The position numbers and the translations under genes were made by a program. The notes under the pieces were generated by a model that was not told where the DNA came from, ran no database searches, and worked only from the letters and a program-made list of their open reading frames with translations. From contig NZ_SPQT01000016.1 in assembly GCF_004571025.1 (NCBI RefSeq), positions 62,001 through 126,000 on the forward strand: a stretch of DNA of 64,000 nucleotides, read 5' to 3'. This DNA comes from Bradyrhizobium niftali (GTDB lineage: Bacteria > Pseudomonadota > Alphaproteobacteria > Rhizobiales > Xanthobacteraceae). Below, piece after piece: positions 33,589 through 41,910 of the stretch (within the stretch, counting starts at the first letter, position 1; each line of letters starts with the position of its first letter).

Positions 33589-34703
33589 CAGTTCCCTCCG
33601 GCCTGTTCGAGATCGCTGAGGCCGGCAAGGCCTGACAGCCGCGGCTCGGAGATGCCGAGCACCTTGAACATCGAGCCCATGCCGCTGCGCCCGGTGTCGG
33701 TCAGGCGCTTCAGCGCCACGGAAATGTCGGTGGCGACCTCAGGCGCCGCCTTCTGCATCAATGCGGCCGCGCGGGTGTCGATGCCGACGCGCTTGAGGAA
33801 ATCGCCCTGCGTCACCGGCCCGTGCACGCGGGCGCCGACATCCTCAGCCGCGCGCGCCAGCGCCTGGAAATCGACATGGGCGGTGACGTCGGCCTGGCCC
33901 GGCGCCTTCAAGGGATCGGTGAAGGTGTGGCGCGCGATCGCCTGGAAGGTGTCGCCGGCATCGCTGCGCAAATGGCCGTAATCGATGATCAGCGCCGCAC
34001 CGTCCTGGTCGCGCACGCGCGTGGCGAGCTTCATCATCTCACCGTCGGGACGCCATTCAAACACGGCGCCGACGGGCGCGGCGCGCACCAGGGGCGGCAG
34101 CAGCACGTCGAAGCGCGGCGTCGGCTCGGGGGCCGCGCCGAACTGAAGCTTGCCGTTGGGATCGATCTCGATCACGCGCTCGTGCCAGCCGTTCTCGTGG
34201 CGGACCATCTGGTGGATCGGCAGCACGTCGAAATATTCGTTGGCGAGGATGATGCTCGGGCCTTCGGGCACGTCGTCGATGCTGTCGTGCCAGGCGATGT
34301 GGCGCACGCCCGACAGCATCGCACTCTGCCGTTCGCGCAGGACGGGATTGACCTCGACCAGGTGGATATGAAGCGCCTGGTAGAGCGGCGGCAGCACGCG
34401 GAGCGCGCGCAGCGCATCCGCCATCATGGTGCCGCGGCCGGGGCCGAGCTCGATCAGCCGCAAGAATTGCGGCGAGCCCATCTGCTTCCATACCGAGGCG
34501 GTCCACAGTCCCAGCAGCTCGCCGAACATCTGGCTGACCTCGGGCGCGGTGGTGAAGTCGCCCTCACGCCCGAGCGGATCGCGCGAGACGTAATAGCCGT
34601 AGCGTGGGTGCATCAGGCACAGTTCCATGTACCGCCAGACCGGCATGGGGCCTGAGGATTTGATCAGCGCCTTGATCTCGTTCAACAGCGGCGAGTCGGT
34701 CAC
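33588..34703 (-). CDS. NDUFAF7/MidA-family class I methyltransferase
   Basis: A 371-residue SAM-dependent methyltransferase related to NDUFAF7, which dimethylates an arginine of complex I subunit NDUFS2 in mitochondria. Motifs include MPVWRYMELCLMHPRYGYY, DFTTAPEVSQMFGELLGLW, the SAM site LIELGPGRGTMMADALR, and SIILANEYFDVLPIHQMV. It begins with GTG. It lies 21 bp after the lgt stop and overlaps pgeF. Arginine methylation of NuoD is a likely but unproven role. Confidence 0.94.
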   Translation of the reverse strand: MTDSPLLNEIKALIKSSGPMPVWRYMELCLMHPRYGYYVSRDPLGREGDFTTAPEVSQMFGELLGLWTASVWKQMGSPQFLRLIELGPGRGTMMADALRALRVLPPLYQALHIHLVEVNPVLRERQSAMLSGVRHIAWHDSIDDVPEGPSIILANEYFDVLPIHQMVRHENGWHERVIEIDPNGKLQFGAAPEPTPRFDVLLPPLVRAAPVGAVFEWRPDGEMMKLATRVRDQDGAALIIDYGHLRSDAGDTFQAIARHTFTDPLKAPGQADVTAHVDFQALARAAEDVGARVHGPVTQGDFLKRVGIDTRAAALMQKAAPEVATDISVALKRLTDTGRSGMGSMFKVLGISEPRLSGLAGLSDLEQAGGN

Positions 34704-34724
34704 GGACGGCTTTCTCGAAATGAA

Positions 34725-35570
34725 TTAACTGATAGCCCCGATGGGCCTCGGCGCACCGCGCCTGATAGCCAATACAATAAGTATGCCGCCCACAATAAGC
34801 ATCGGGATCGACAACAGCATGCCCATGGTTAACCAGCCCCAGAAGTAGCCGAGCTGGACGTCCGGCTCGCGGAAATGCTCGCCGGCGATCCGGGTCAGAC
34901 CATAGATCAGGATGAAGGCGCCGAGGATCATGCCGGGCCGCTTCAGGGCGCCGAGGCGGATCATGATCGCAAGCACCGTGAACAGCAGGATGCCCTCCAT
35001 GCCGGCCTCATAGAGCTGGCTCGGATGGCGCGGCAGCTGCGTCGGGTCGTTGGGGAAGACCATCGCCCAGGGCAGGCTCGCATCGGTGGCGCGGCCCCAC
35101 AATTCGCCGTTGATGAAATTGGCGATGCGCCCGAGCAGCAGCCCGACCGGCGCGACCGCGGTGGTGATGTCGCCGAGCGACAGGATCGGGATGCCATTGC
35201 GATAGGCGAACCACATCACCGCAACGACGCAGCCGAGGAAGCCGCCATGGAACGACATGCCGCCCTCCCACAGCCGGAAGATCGCGGCGGGGTGATCGAT
35301 GAAGAAGGGCAGATTGTAGAACAGCACGTAGCCGGTGCGGCCGCCCAGGATGATGCCGAGCGTGACCCACAGGATGAAGTCGTCGATCTGCACCAGCGAC
35401 ATCGGCGCCGGCCCGCCCCACAGGCGCTCTTTCTTCAGGAGCGAGCGCGCATAGAGCCAGCCGAACACGATGCCGCAGATATAGGCCAGCGCGTACCAGC
35501 GGATCGCGAACGGGCCGATCTCGAGCGCGATCGGCTTGAAGGCGGGAAAGTCGATGAGCAGAAAGGGCAT
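34725..35570 (-). CDS. lgt: Phosphatidylglycerol-prolipoprotein diacylglyceryl transferase
   Basis: A 281-residue inner-membrane enzyme that attaches diacylglycerol to the lipobox cysteine of prolipoproteins. It has about seven membrane helices. The Lgt signature GRIANFINGELWGRATD is present, as are the conserved WEGGMSFHGGFLG (with the essential His) and QLYEAGMEG. The start at 35570 (MPFLLIDFPAFKPIALEIG) is the family N-terminus. It follows the hydrolase gene by 14 bp and precedes midA and pgeF. Confidence 0.96.
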   Translation of the reverse strand: MPFLLIDFPAFKPIALEIGPFAIRWYALAYICGIVFGWLYARSLLKKERLWGGPAPMSLVQIDDFILWVTLGIILGGRTGYVLFYNLPFFIDHPAAIFRLWEGGMSFHGGFLGCVVAVMWFAYRNGIPILSLGDITTAVAPVGLLLGRIANFINGELWGRATDASLPWAMVFPNDPTQLPRHPSQLYEAGMEGILLFTVLAIMIRLGALKRPGMILGAFILIYGLTRIAGEHFREPDVQLGYFWGWLTMGMLLSIPMLIVGGILIVLAIRRGAPRPIGAIS

Positions 35571-35584
35571 CACGCCTTCTATGT

Positions 35585-36316
35585 CTAGACGAGATTGCGG
35601 CGATAGAGCGCCAGCAGCCGCTCCCAATGCCGCTCGGCGGCGTCGCGGTCGTAGACCGGGCGCTTGGGGAAGGCGAAGCCGTGATGCGTGCCGGGATAGA
35701 TCTCGACCTCGGCTTTGGCGCCGCTCATGCCCTGCTTGACCTTCTCGATGATCTCGGTCGGCGCGTAGATGTCGGTCTCAGCGCAGGCGAAATAGAGCTC
35801 GGCCCTGGTCTTGGCTGCGGCGAGGTGCGGGCTGTCGTCCTGGTCCGTCGCAAGCTGCGTGCCGTAGACCGAGGCGGCGGCCTTGACGCGATCGGGGAAA
35901 TGCGTGGCGGCGTTGACGGCGTACCGGCCGCTCATGCAGTAGCCGACGGTGCCGACCATCTTCGTGTTGGCGGCGGCCTGGCCCTCCGCATAGGTGAGCA
36001 GCGCGCGTGTGTCGTCCATGATCATGGGAATGGTGAGCGAGCCCATCAGTGCGAACATGCGCTTGCGCTCCGGTGCGTTCGGGTCTGTCGGCAGCGCGCC
36101 GAGCTCCATCGCGCCGGAGCGGTAATAGAGGTTCGGCAGCATCACGTAATAGCCTGATGTCGCGAGCCGGCGCGCCATGTCGCGCAGCTCTTCGCGGATC
36201 GCCGGCGCATCCATGTAGAACAGGATGACCGGAAACGGCCCGCCACGTTCGGGATGGGTGATGAAGGTTGCGGTGTGGCCGTCCCTGGTGGGAATCGCGA
36301 TCTGCTGGTCGATCAT
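35585..36316 (-). CDS. Dienelactone hydrolase family protein
   Basis: A 243-residue alpha/beta hydrolase. The nucleophile is Cys in VGYCMSGRYAV, the acid is Asp in CAETDIYAP, and the base is His in GTHHGFAFPKRP; this Cys-Asp-His set is that of dienelactone hydrolases. The start at 36316 (MIDQQIAIPTRDGH) is preferred to a longer frame. It lies 14 bp upstream of lgt on the same strand, so is probably cotranscribed, though a functional link to lipoprotein maturation is not obvious. The natural substrate is unknown. Confidence 0.92.
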   Translation of the reverse strand: MIDQQIAIPTRDGHTATFITHPERGGPFPVILFYMDAPAIREELRDMARRLATSGYYVMLPNLYYRSGAMELGALPTDPNAPERKRMFALMGSLTIPMIMDDTRALLTYAEGQAAANTKMVGTVGYCMSGRYAVNAATHFPDRVKAAASVYGTQLATDQDDSPHLAAAKTRAELYFACAETDIYAPTEIIEKVKQGMSGAKAEVEIYPGTHHGFAFPKRPVYDRDAAERHWERLLALYRRNLV

Positions 36317-36482
36317 CTCGTGCGCCTTGTGATTCTTCTTATGCCGGGACGTTGAATACGATTGCAAGGAAACCGGGGCATGACAAGGATACCGCCGATC
36401 GGCCCTTGATCCGTTCCGCCCGGATTGCCATTGTCTTTTCGAGCGTTCGCGCAAAGTTTATCGGAGCTGCCAGGAGACCGAA

Positions 36483-36734
36483 ATGACCCAGACCAACAAC
36501 CGGTTTTTCGACGAGATCGGCCGCCTGATGAACGACGCCGCCGGCGCGGCCCAGGGCGTCAAGCGCGAGTTCGACACGGTGATGCGGACCCAGGCCGAAA
36601 AATTCCTGCGCGACATGGACCTGGTCAAGCGCGAGGAGTTCGAGGCGGTCAAGGACATGGCCCGCCTGGCGCGTGAGGAGAACGAGGCCCTGAAGGCGCG
36701 CATCACGGCGCTGGAGGCCAAGCTGGGCGGATAG
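36483..36734 (+). CDS. ubiK: UbiK-type accessory factor (BMFP domain)
   Basis: An 83-residue helical, coiled-coil protein. The BMFP pattern is NNRFFDEIGRLMNDAAGAAQ followed by VKREEFEAVKDMARLAREEN and EALKARITALEAKLG. In E. coli UbiK (YqiC) assists ubiquinone biosynthesis with UbiJ and binds membranes. AGGAG precedes the ATG. It is divergent from the hydrolase-lgt operon. Confidence 0.9.
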   Translation: MTQTNNRFFDEIGRLMNDAAGAAQGVKREFDTVMRTQAEKFLRDMDLVKREEFEAVKDMARLAREENEALKARITALEAKLGG

Positions 36735-36744
36735 CACCAATGCC

Positions 36745-36830
36745 GTAGCCCGGATGGAGCGCAGCGCAATCCGGGCCGCTCTCACCTGTTGCACGAGTTC
36801 CCGGATTTCGCTCCGCTCCATCCGGGCTAC
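36745..36830. repeat. Paired palindromic repeat, family H
   Basis: GTAGCCCGGATGGAGCG and CGCTCCATCCGGGCTAC are perfectly inverted ends; the arms carry AATCCGGG and CCCGGATT inside. It is 10 bp after ubiK. Confidence 0.88.
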
Positions 36831-36999
36831 AAGAGGCTACCCGGTGCAGCCCGGCAGCCCATTCTCCTTGTCATTTCCGCGTCTTCCGGGTAAAAGCCCG
36901 CCACGTTCGCGGCCCCCGCACCCCTGGAGGCTTGCTGCGAACTATGCCATGGGCCGCGTTGCGGCCCATTAACTTTTGCAAAAACAAGGACTTAACGTT

Positions 37000-37725
37000 A
37001 TGGCGACGACCGTCAAGGAATTGAAGGCGACCGCACGTCCGAAGAGCGGCAAGGGGGCCGCCCGGGCTGAGCGTCGCGCCGGGAAAGTGCCCGGAGTGAT
37101 CTATGGCAACAAGCAGCCCCCGCTCCCGATCTCGGTTGATGATCGCGAACTGCGCCAGCGCATCCTCGCCGGCCGGTTCCTGACCACGCTGGTCGACATC
37201 GACCTCGACGGCAAGAAGCACCGCGTGATTCCGCGCGACTACCACCTCGATCCGGTCAAGGACTTCCCGATCCATGTCGACTTCATGCGGCTCGGCGAAG
37301 GCGCCACCATCCGCATCAGCGTGCCCTTGCACGTCGTGAAGGCGGAAGCCTCCCCGGGCGTGAAGCGCGGCGGCGCCATCAACATCGTCGCCCACGCGAT
37401 CGAGCTCGAATGCGGTGTCGAGAGCATCCCGCAGTACATCGAGGCCGACGTCGGCACGCTCGAAATCGGTCACTCGCTGCATCTGTCGGACGTCAAGCTG
37501 CCGGCCGGCGTGAAGGCGCTGACCCGCGAAGACGCGACCCTCGTCACCATCGTGCCGCCGTCCGGCTACGCCGAAGAGCAGAAGGCTGCTGCTGCGGCCG
37601 CGGCTGGTGGTGCGGCTCCGGGCGCTGCGGCTGCTCCGGCGGCTGGTGCGGCTGCTCCGGCGGCTGGCGCGGCTGCTCCGGCAGCGGCTGCCAAGGCTCC
37701 CGCCGGCGGCGACAAGAAGAAGTAA
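37000..37725 (+). CDS. rplY: Ribosomal protein L25/general stress protein Ctc
   Basis: A 241-residue 5S-rRNA-binding ribosomal protein of the long CTC type. The L25 domain (residues 1-95: KELKATARPKSGKGAARAER, VPGVIYGNKQPP, VIPRDYHLDPVKDFPIHVDF) is followed by the TL5 C-domain (about 96-190). The tail (about 198-241) is low-complexity Ala/Pro/Gly encoded by tandem repeats at 37613-37692 and ends in KKK. The start at 37000 begins MATTVKEL. Promoter elements lie in the AT-rich block 36965-36999. Confidence 0.95.
   Translation: MATTVKELKATARPKSGKGAARAERRAGKVPGVIYGNKQPPLPISVDDRELRQRILAGRFLTTLVDIDLDGKKHRVIPRDYHLDPVKDFPIHVDFMRLGEGATIRISVPLHVVKAEASPGVKRGGAINIVAHAIELECGVESIPQYIEADVGTLEIGHSLHLSDVKLPAGVKALTREDATLVTIVPPSGYAEEQKAAAAAAAGGAAPGAAAAPAAGAAAPAAGAAAPAAAAKAPAGGDKKK
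37613..37692 (+). repeat. Tandem 21-bp repeat in the rplY tail
   Basis: About three in-frame units of GCGGCTGCTCCGGCGGCTGG plus one more base, encoding the Ala-Pro-Ala-Ala-Gly stretch; slippage here would change tail length without shifting frame. Confidence 0.8.
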
Positions 37726-37737
37726 TCTCTCAAGGCT

Positions 37738-37762
37738 GGCGCGCGGTCCCTGATCGCGCGCC
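37738..37762 (+). terminator. Hairpin between rplY and pth
   Basis: GGCGCGCG and CGCGCGCC arms with an 8-9 nt loop lie 12 bp after the rplY stop. There is no T-tract, so it may act as a processing or attenuation hairpin, not a full terminator. Confidence 0.45.
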
Positions 37763-37783
37763 GAGCGAGGGGCGCGCCGCGTC

Positions 37784-38389
37784 ATGCGACTCTTTGTTGG
37801 GCTCGGCAATCCCGGCGCGAAATACGCACGTAACCGGCACAATATCGGCTTCATGGCCGTCGACGAGATCGCGCGGCGTCATGGTTTCTCGCCATGGCGC
37901 CGCAGGTTTCAGGGCGAGACCTCGGAAGGCGCGCTCGGCACTGAGCGCGTGATCCTGCTCAAGCCGATGACCTACATGAACGATTCCGGCCGCAGCGTTC
38001 AGGAGGCGGCAGGCTTCTTCAAGATCGCCCCTGGCGACGTCACCGTGTTCCATGACGAGCTCGAACTGCCGCCGGGCAAGGTGCGCGTGAAGATCGGCGG
38101 CGGCATCGCCGGCCACAACGGTCTGCGCTCGATCTCGGCGCATATCGGCAACGACTACCGCCGTGTCAGGCTCGGCATCGGTCATCCCGGCGTCAAGGAA
38201 CTGGTGCACGGCCACGTGCTGTCGGACTTCGCCAAGGCTGACAACGACTGGGTGGCGACGCTCTGCGACGCGGTCGCCGAGCACGCCGCGCTGATCGCCA
38301 AGGGCACGGACGCGACCTTCGCCAACAGGGTGCATCTTGCCATGCAGGCGAAGGGATTTTTGACCAAGGACGACAACGGCAAGGAATAA
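37784..38389 (+). CDS. pth: Peptidyl-tRNA hydrolase
   Basis: A 201-residue enzyme that recycles peptidyl-tRNA. The active-site residues N9 (VGLGNPGAKYA) and H19 (RNRHNIGFMAVD) are present, with D in FHDELELPPGKVRVK and GGGIAGHNGLRSI downstream. It lies 58 bp after rplY and 5 bp before ychF, the conserved rplY-pth-ychF order. Confidence 0.97.
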   Translation: MRLFVGLGNPGAKYARNRHNIGFMAVDEIARRHGFSPWRRRFQGETSEGALGTERVILLKPMTYMNDSGRSVQEAAGFFKIAPGDVTVFHDELELPPGKVRVKIGGGIAGHNGLRSISAHIGNDYRRVRLGIGHPGVKELVHGHVLSDFAKADNDWVATLCDAVAEHAALIAKGTDATFANRVHLAMQAKGFLTKDDNGKE

Positions 38390-38394
38390 CGCTC

Positions 38395-39492
38395 GTGGGA
38401 TTTAAATGCGGGATCGTCGGGTTGCCCAATGTCGGCAAGTCGACCTTGTTCAACGCGCTGACCGAGACGGCCGCGGCGCAAGCCGCGAACTATCCGTTCT
38501 GCACCATCGAGCCGAATGTCGGCGAAGTCGCCGTGCCCGATCCGCGGCTCGACAAGCTCGCGGCGATCGCCAAGTCCGGTCAGATCATTCCGACCCGGCT
38601 GACCTTCGTCGACATCGCGGGCCTCGTGCGCGGCGCCTCCAAGGGCGAGGGCCTCGGCAACCAGTTCCTCGCCAATATCCGCGAGGTCGACGCCATCGCG
38701 CATGTCGTGCGCTGCTTTGAAGATTCCGACATCACCCATGTCGAGGGCAAGATCGCCCCGCTCGCCGACATCGAGACCATCGAGACCGAGCTAATGCTCG
38801 CCGACCTCGACAGCCTCGAGAAGCGCCTCGACAACCTCAGCAAGAAGGCCAAGGGCAACGACAAGGACGCCAAGGAGCAGCTTGACCTCGTCAACCGCAC
38901 CCTGGTGCTGCTGCGCGAGGGCAAGCCCGCACGCCTCGTCGAGCGCAAGGCGGAGGAGGAGCGTGCCTTCGGGATGCTCGGCCTGCTCTCGTCCAAGCCC
39001 GTGCTCTATGTCTGCAACGTCGAGGAAGGTTCGGCCGCGACGGGCAATGCGTTCTCGAAGGCGGTGCAGGAGCAGGCTGCCAAGGAAGGCGCCGTCGCCG
39101 TCGTTATCTCCGCCAAGATCGAATCCGAGATCGCCACCATTTCGCGTGAAGAGCGCGCCGACTTCCTGGAGACGCTGGGTCTCGAAGAGGCCGGCCTCGA
39201 CCGCCTGATCCGCGCCGGCTACACGCTGCTCGACCTCATCACCTATTTCACGGTGGGCCCGAAGGAAGCGCGTGCCTGGACCATCTATCGCGGCACCAAG
39301 GCGCCGGGCGCGGCCGGGGTGATCCACACCGATTTCGAGAAGGGCTTCATCCGCGCCGAGACGATCGCGTATGACGACTACGTCGCGCTCGGCGGCGAGG
39401 CCGGCGCCCGCGATGCCGGCAAGCTTCGGCTCGAAGGCAAGGAATACGTCGTCGCCGACGGCGACGTGATGCATTTCCGGTTCAATACGTAA
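38395..39492 (+). CDS. ychF: Redox-regulated ATPase YchF (OLA1 family)
   Basis: A 365-residue translation-associated P-loop ATPase. The P-loop is GLPNVGKSTLFN, switch II DIAGLVRGASKGEG, and the nucleotide-specificity motif is altered as usual for YchF (YVCNVEEG). The C-terminal TGS domain includes DLITYFTVGPKEARAWTI and ends GDVMHFRFNT. It begins with GTG five bases after the pth stop. Confidence 0.97.
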   Translation: MGFKCGIVGLPNVGKSTLFNALTETAAAQAANYPFCTIEPNVGEVAVPDPRLDKLAAIAKSGQIIPTRLTFVDIAGLVRGASKGEGLGNQFLANIREVDAIAHVVRCFEDSDITHVEGKIAPLADIETIETELMLADLDSLEKRLDNLSKKAKGNDKDAKEQLDLVNRTLVLLREGKPARLVERKAEEERAFGMLGLLSSKPVLYVCNVEEGSAATGNAFSKAVQEQAAKEGAVAVVISAKIESEIATISREERADFLETLGLEEAGLDRLIRAGYTLLDLITYFTVGPKEARAWTIYRGTKAPGAAGVIHTDFEKGFIRAETIAYDDYVALGGEAGARDAGKLRLEGKEYVVADGDVMHFRFNT

Positions 39493-39503
39493 GACGCAAA
39501 CTG

Positions 39504-39658
39504 CGTGCCCCGGACGCAGCGCAGCGCTTCTTCAGCGGTGCGCTGCAGAGCCGGGGCCCAGGAGTCTTGATTGCGGATGCATGGGTCCCGGATTGCGAAT
39601 GCATGGGTCCCGGCTCTGCGTCGCGTCACTGCGTGCCGCGCCGCGTCCGGGACACGAG
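39504..39658. repeat. Paired palindromic repeat, family C, with inner tandem duplication
   Basis: GTGCCCCGGACGCAGCGCAG at the left and GCGTCCGGGACAC at the right are inverted ends. Inside, a 21-bp unit (39569-39589) is repeated once at 39591-39611 with one mismatch. It separates the convergent ychF and DUF4282 genes. Confidence 0.8.
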
Positions 39659-39662
39659 AGCC

Positions 39663-39959
39663 TCACTTCATGCCGCCGCCCTGGTCCCGGATCGCGCCGA
39701 GATGCTCGTTGATGCGGAAGACGATCAGGATCAGTTCCGCGACGATGCGCGAGAACACGATGCCGACGACGACGCTCGCGATCGACGACAGCAGCACCAG
39801 GAAGCCGCCGAACGGGCTGATCGCCATCGCGGCGAGCCCTGAGAAGATGCCGGAGAGGCCGAACAGGCAGATCAGCGCGATCACCAGCCAGTAGAAGGTC
39901 TTGATGATCGTCGGCGTGATGAAGCGGTCCCACTGAAACAGGTCGCTGAATGAAAACAT
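39663..39959 (-). CDS. DUF4282 membrane protein
   Basis: A 98-residue inner-membrane protein. The start at 39959 (MFSFSDLFQWDRFITPTIIK) has GGGAGA just upstream and gives the family N-terminus. Two long hydrophobic segments (about residues 19-45 and 52-75) are followed by the conserved RIVAELILIVFRINEHL. The role of the family is unknown. The longer open frame is a shadow. Confidence 0.9.
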   Translation of the reverse strand: MFSFSDLFQWDRFITPTIIKTFYWLVIALICLFGLSGIFSGLAAMAISPFGGFLVLLSSIASVVVGIVFSRIVAELILIVFRINEHLGAIRDQGGGMK

Positions 39960-40128
39960 CGCTCTCCCCAGGACAAATCGGGCCTTGTCGAATCGGGCTT
40001 CGGCCCTCGGTTGATCCGACTCAAGGCCAGGATCGCCGCGTCGAATGTAGCACGAGCCATGCGGGCCGGCGGGTTGAGATTGCCGCAAAGTGCGGCCACA
40101 ATCTGTCATTTCCGCCAGCAATCCCAAG

Positions 40129-40581
40129 ATGACCCTGACCTTCGAAGATTTCCCGCCCGGCCGGTTCGGAACGTTCGGCCCGCGCCATGTCACCCGCGAC
40201 GAGATCTTGGCCTTCGCCGCCGAGTTCGATCCGCAACCGATGCACCTGGACGAGAACGCCGCCAGCCAAAGCATGCTGCGCGGCCTGTCCGGCTCGGGCT
40301 GGCACCTCTGCTCGCTGATGATGCGGATGATGGCCGACGGCTTCATCACCCGAGCCGCCTCGCTCGGCTCGCCCGGCGTCGACGAGGTGCGCTGGCTGTC
40401 GCCGCTCAGGCCCGGCGACGACCTCATGCTGGACGTCGATGTGCTGGAGGCGCGCACGTCGAAGAGCCGCCCCGAACTCGGCATCGTCAAGTTCAAATGC
40501 ACCGTGCGCAACGCGACGGGACAGGCGCTGTGCGAGATGACCTCGCCGATCCTGATCAAGCGGCGCGAGGGGGCGGTCTGA
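40129..40581 (+). CDS. MaoC-like hydratase/dehydratase (first of pair)
   Basis: A 150-residue hotdog protein that probably hydrates or dehydrates an acyl-CoA. The Asp-x4-His catalytic pattern is FDPQPMHLDE, followed by GLSGSGWHLCSLMMRM. The C-terminal strands include LGIVKFKCTVRNATGQALCE. The start at 40129 (MTLTFEDFPPGRFG) is preferred to upstream ATG. Its stop overlaps the next MaoC start by one base. The two may form a heterodimer, as is known for some MaoC pairs; substrate unknown. Confidence 0.9.
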   Translation: MTLTFEDFPPGRFGTFGPRHVTRDEILAFAAEFDPQPMHLDENAASQSMLRGLSGSGWHLCSLMMRMMADGFITRAASLGSPGVDEVRWLSPLRPGDDLMLDVDVLEARTSKSRPELGIVKFKCTVRNATGQALCEMTSPILIKRREGAV

Positions 40582-41063
40582 TGCGGTTCTTCGAGGACAT
40601 CGAGATCGGCCATCGCCGCGAGATCGGCGCCTACACGTTCACGGCGGAGTCGATCAAGGTTTTCGCCGCAAAGTTCGACCCGCAGCGCTTTCACCTCGAC
40701 GAGGAGGAGGGCAAGAACTCGCTGTTCGGCGGGCTCGCGGCCTCGGGCTGGCATGTCGGCTCGGCTTGCATGAGCCTGCTTGTCGCGGACGGCCAACGTC
40801 TGGCGCGGGAGGCCGCAGAGCGCGGTGAGGAGGTCGCGGTGTGGGGCCCGTCACCGGGCTTTCGCGACCTGCGCTGGATCAGGCCGGTGCTCGCCGGCGA
40901 CACCGTCTCTTACGCCAATGTCGTCATCGACAAGCGCACCTCCGCCTCGCGCCCCGGCTGGGGCATTTTGACGGCCCGCACCACCGGCACCAACCAGCGC
41001 GGCGAAGAGGTCTACGCCATCACCGCCTCAGCCTTCGTGCCGCTGCGCGTGAAGGGCGCGTAG
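40581..41063 (+). CDS. MaoC-like hydratase/dehydratase (second of pair)
   Basis: A 160-residue paralogue of the preceding protein. The catalytic pattern FDPQRFHLDEEEGKNSLFGG and then GLAASGWHVGSACMSLLV parallel the first copy, showing tandem duplication and divergence. An insertion near residue 80 (LAREAAERGEEVAVWG) distinguishes it. Both copies keep the Asp and His. It ends just before a family B half repeat. A role in fatty-acid or branched acyl-CoA metabolism is inference. Confidence 0.9.
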   Translation: MRFFEDIEIGHRREIGAYTFTAESIKVFAAKFDPQRFHLDEEEGKNSLFGGLAASGWHVGSACMSLLVADGQRLAREAAERGEEVAVWGPSPGFRDLRWIRPVLAGDTVSYANVVIDKRTSASRPGWGILTARTTGTNQRGEEVYAITASAFVPLRVKGA

Positions 41064-41076
41064 TTTAGAATTCATC

Positions 41077-41106
41077 GAGCCACCCTCTCCCACAGGGGGA
41101 GAGGGA
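41077..41106. repeat. Single-arm palindrome, family B
   Basis: CACCCTCTCCC and GGGGAGAGGG around CACAG, 14 bp after the second MaoC stop; a one-hairpin form of family B. Confidence 0.7.
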
Positions 41107-41290
41107 ACACCTTCGCCGAATTGGCGTCGAGTGTTGCCCGCGCGCTATGGACGCTATTCCGGACGGCTGCCATAAGCCTGCGCAACATGGTTACCCGCGA
41201 AGCAGTTGGCGGAACCATCGAGTTGCTAACCAATTATGAACCTGTCGCTGTCTATTTGAACGAATAGGCAGAGGACAGGGGACGAGGACC

Positions 41291-41437
41291 ATGGCTGACC
41301 GCGGCGCACTCAAGTTTGTTGGATTTATCTTTGCTACCGCGACGCTGGCCGTGATGCTGGTCGCCGGCATGGTGGTGAAGGGCTATGCCGATGGCGCCTA
41401 CACCCTGGAAGCCTCGACCGTGGAAGCCGCCCGGTAA
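41291..41437 (+). CDS. Small single-pass membrane protein
   Basis: A 48-residue protein: MADRGALKFVGFIFAT, then a hydrophobic helix to about residue 28 (LAVMLVAGMVV), then KGYADGAYTLE and a short tail. A GACGAGGACC stretch precedes the ATG. No family is recognised. The 180 bp upstream (41107-41290) shows no other gene. The hydrophobic helix and ribosome site support it as real, but this is moderate evidence. Confidence 0.65.
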   Translation: MADRGALKFVGFIFATATLAVMLVAGMVVKGYADGAYTLEASTVEAAR

Positions 41438-41476
41438 GACTTCGTTAACTATTCGGGGCCGGCGTCCGGCCTCCGC

Positions 41477-41614
41477 TCATCGGCTATAGACGAACGCCAG
41501 CACCGCGATCGCAACCGCCAACAATCCAACGAAGCGCAGCATGATCGTGCCGAACTGGTTCGGCGCGGGGCGCAGCGGTATGGGGTCCGTGGTGTCGGGC
41601 CGAATGCTTTCCAT
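41477..41614 (-). CDS. Small membrane protein with C-terminal helix
   Basis: A 45-residue protein from the ATG at 41614, preceded by GGGGGA 9 nt upstream. The N-terminal half is polar (MESIRPDTTDPIPLRPA) and the C-terminal half is a single hydrophobic helix (MLRFVGLLAVAIAVLAFVYS). It is convergent with the 48-residue protein. Function unknown. Confidence 0.6.
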   Translation of the reverse strand: MESIRPDTTDPIPLRPAPNQFGTIMLRFVGLLAVAIAVLAFVYSR

Positions 41615-41707
41615 CTGAAATATCCCCCGGGCCCGGCCGTAACACCGACGGGCGCTTGGCATTGGTCGCGGGGGAGGGGCGGCGGGTTCAAAGCCAAATC
41701 CTCCGCC

Positions 41708-41809
41708 GTCATGCCCCGGCTTGACCGGGGCATCCAGTACGCCGCGGCCTCTCGGCTCTTGCCTCACTGTCTCTGGAATACTGGATCACCCGCCTTCGCG
41801 GGTGATGAC
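41708..41809. repeat. Paired palindromic repeat, family I
   Basis: The outer GTCAT and ATGAC ends and the inner ATCCAGTA and TACTGGAT arms pair across the element. The two hairpin tips differ: GCCCCGGCTTGACCGGGGC on the left, and CACCCGCCTTCGCGGGTG on the right. Copies: 51345 and 61166. Confidence 0.83.
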
Positions 41810-41850
41810 GCCTAGCGTGAGGAGCGTGCGCGCACCCATCACACCCCCAG

Positions 41851-41886
41851 AATCAAAACCGCCGCGCCCCTTTCGGAACGCGGCGG
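41851..41886 (-). terminator. Intrinsic terminator for the leftward 141-residue gene
   Basis: CCGCCGCG and CGCGGCGG arms (41859-41886) followed, on the minus strand, by TTTTGATT. It lies 25 bp after the stop of the coiled-coil gene. Confidence 0.8.
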
Positions 41887-41910
41887 CCGGTGATGCCTGG
41901 TGCTAACCGA

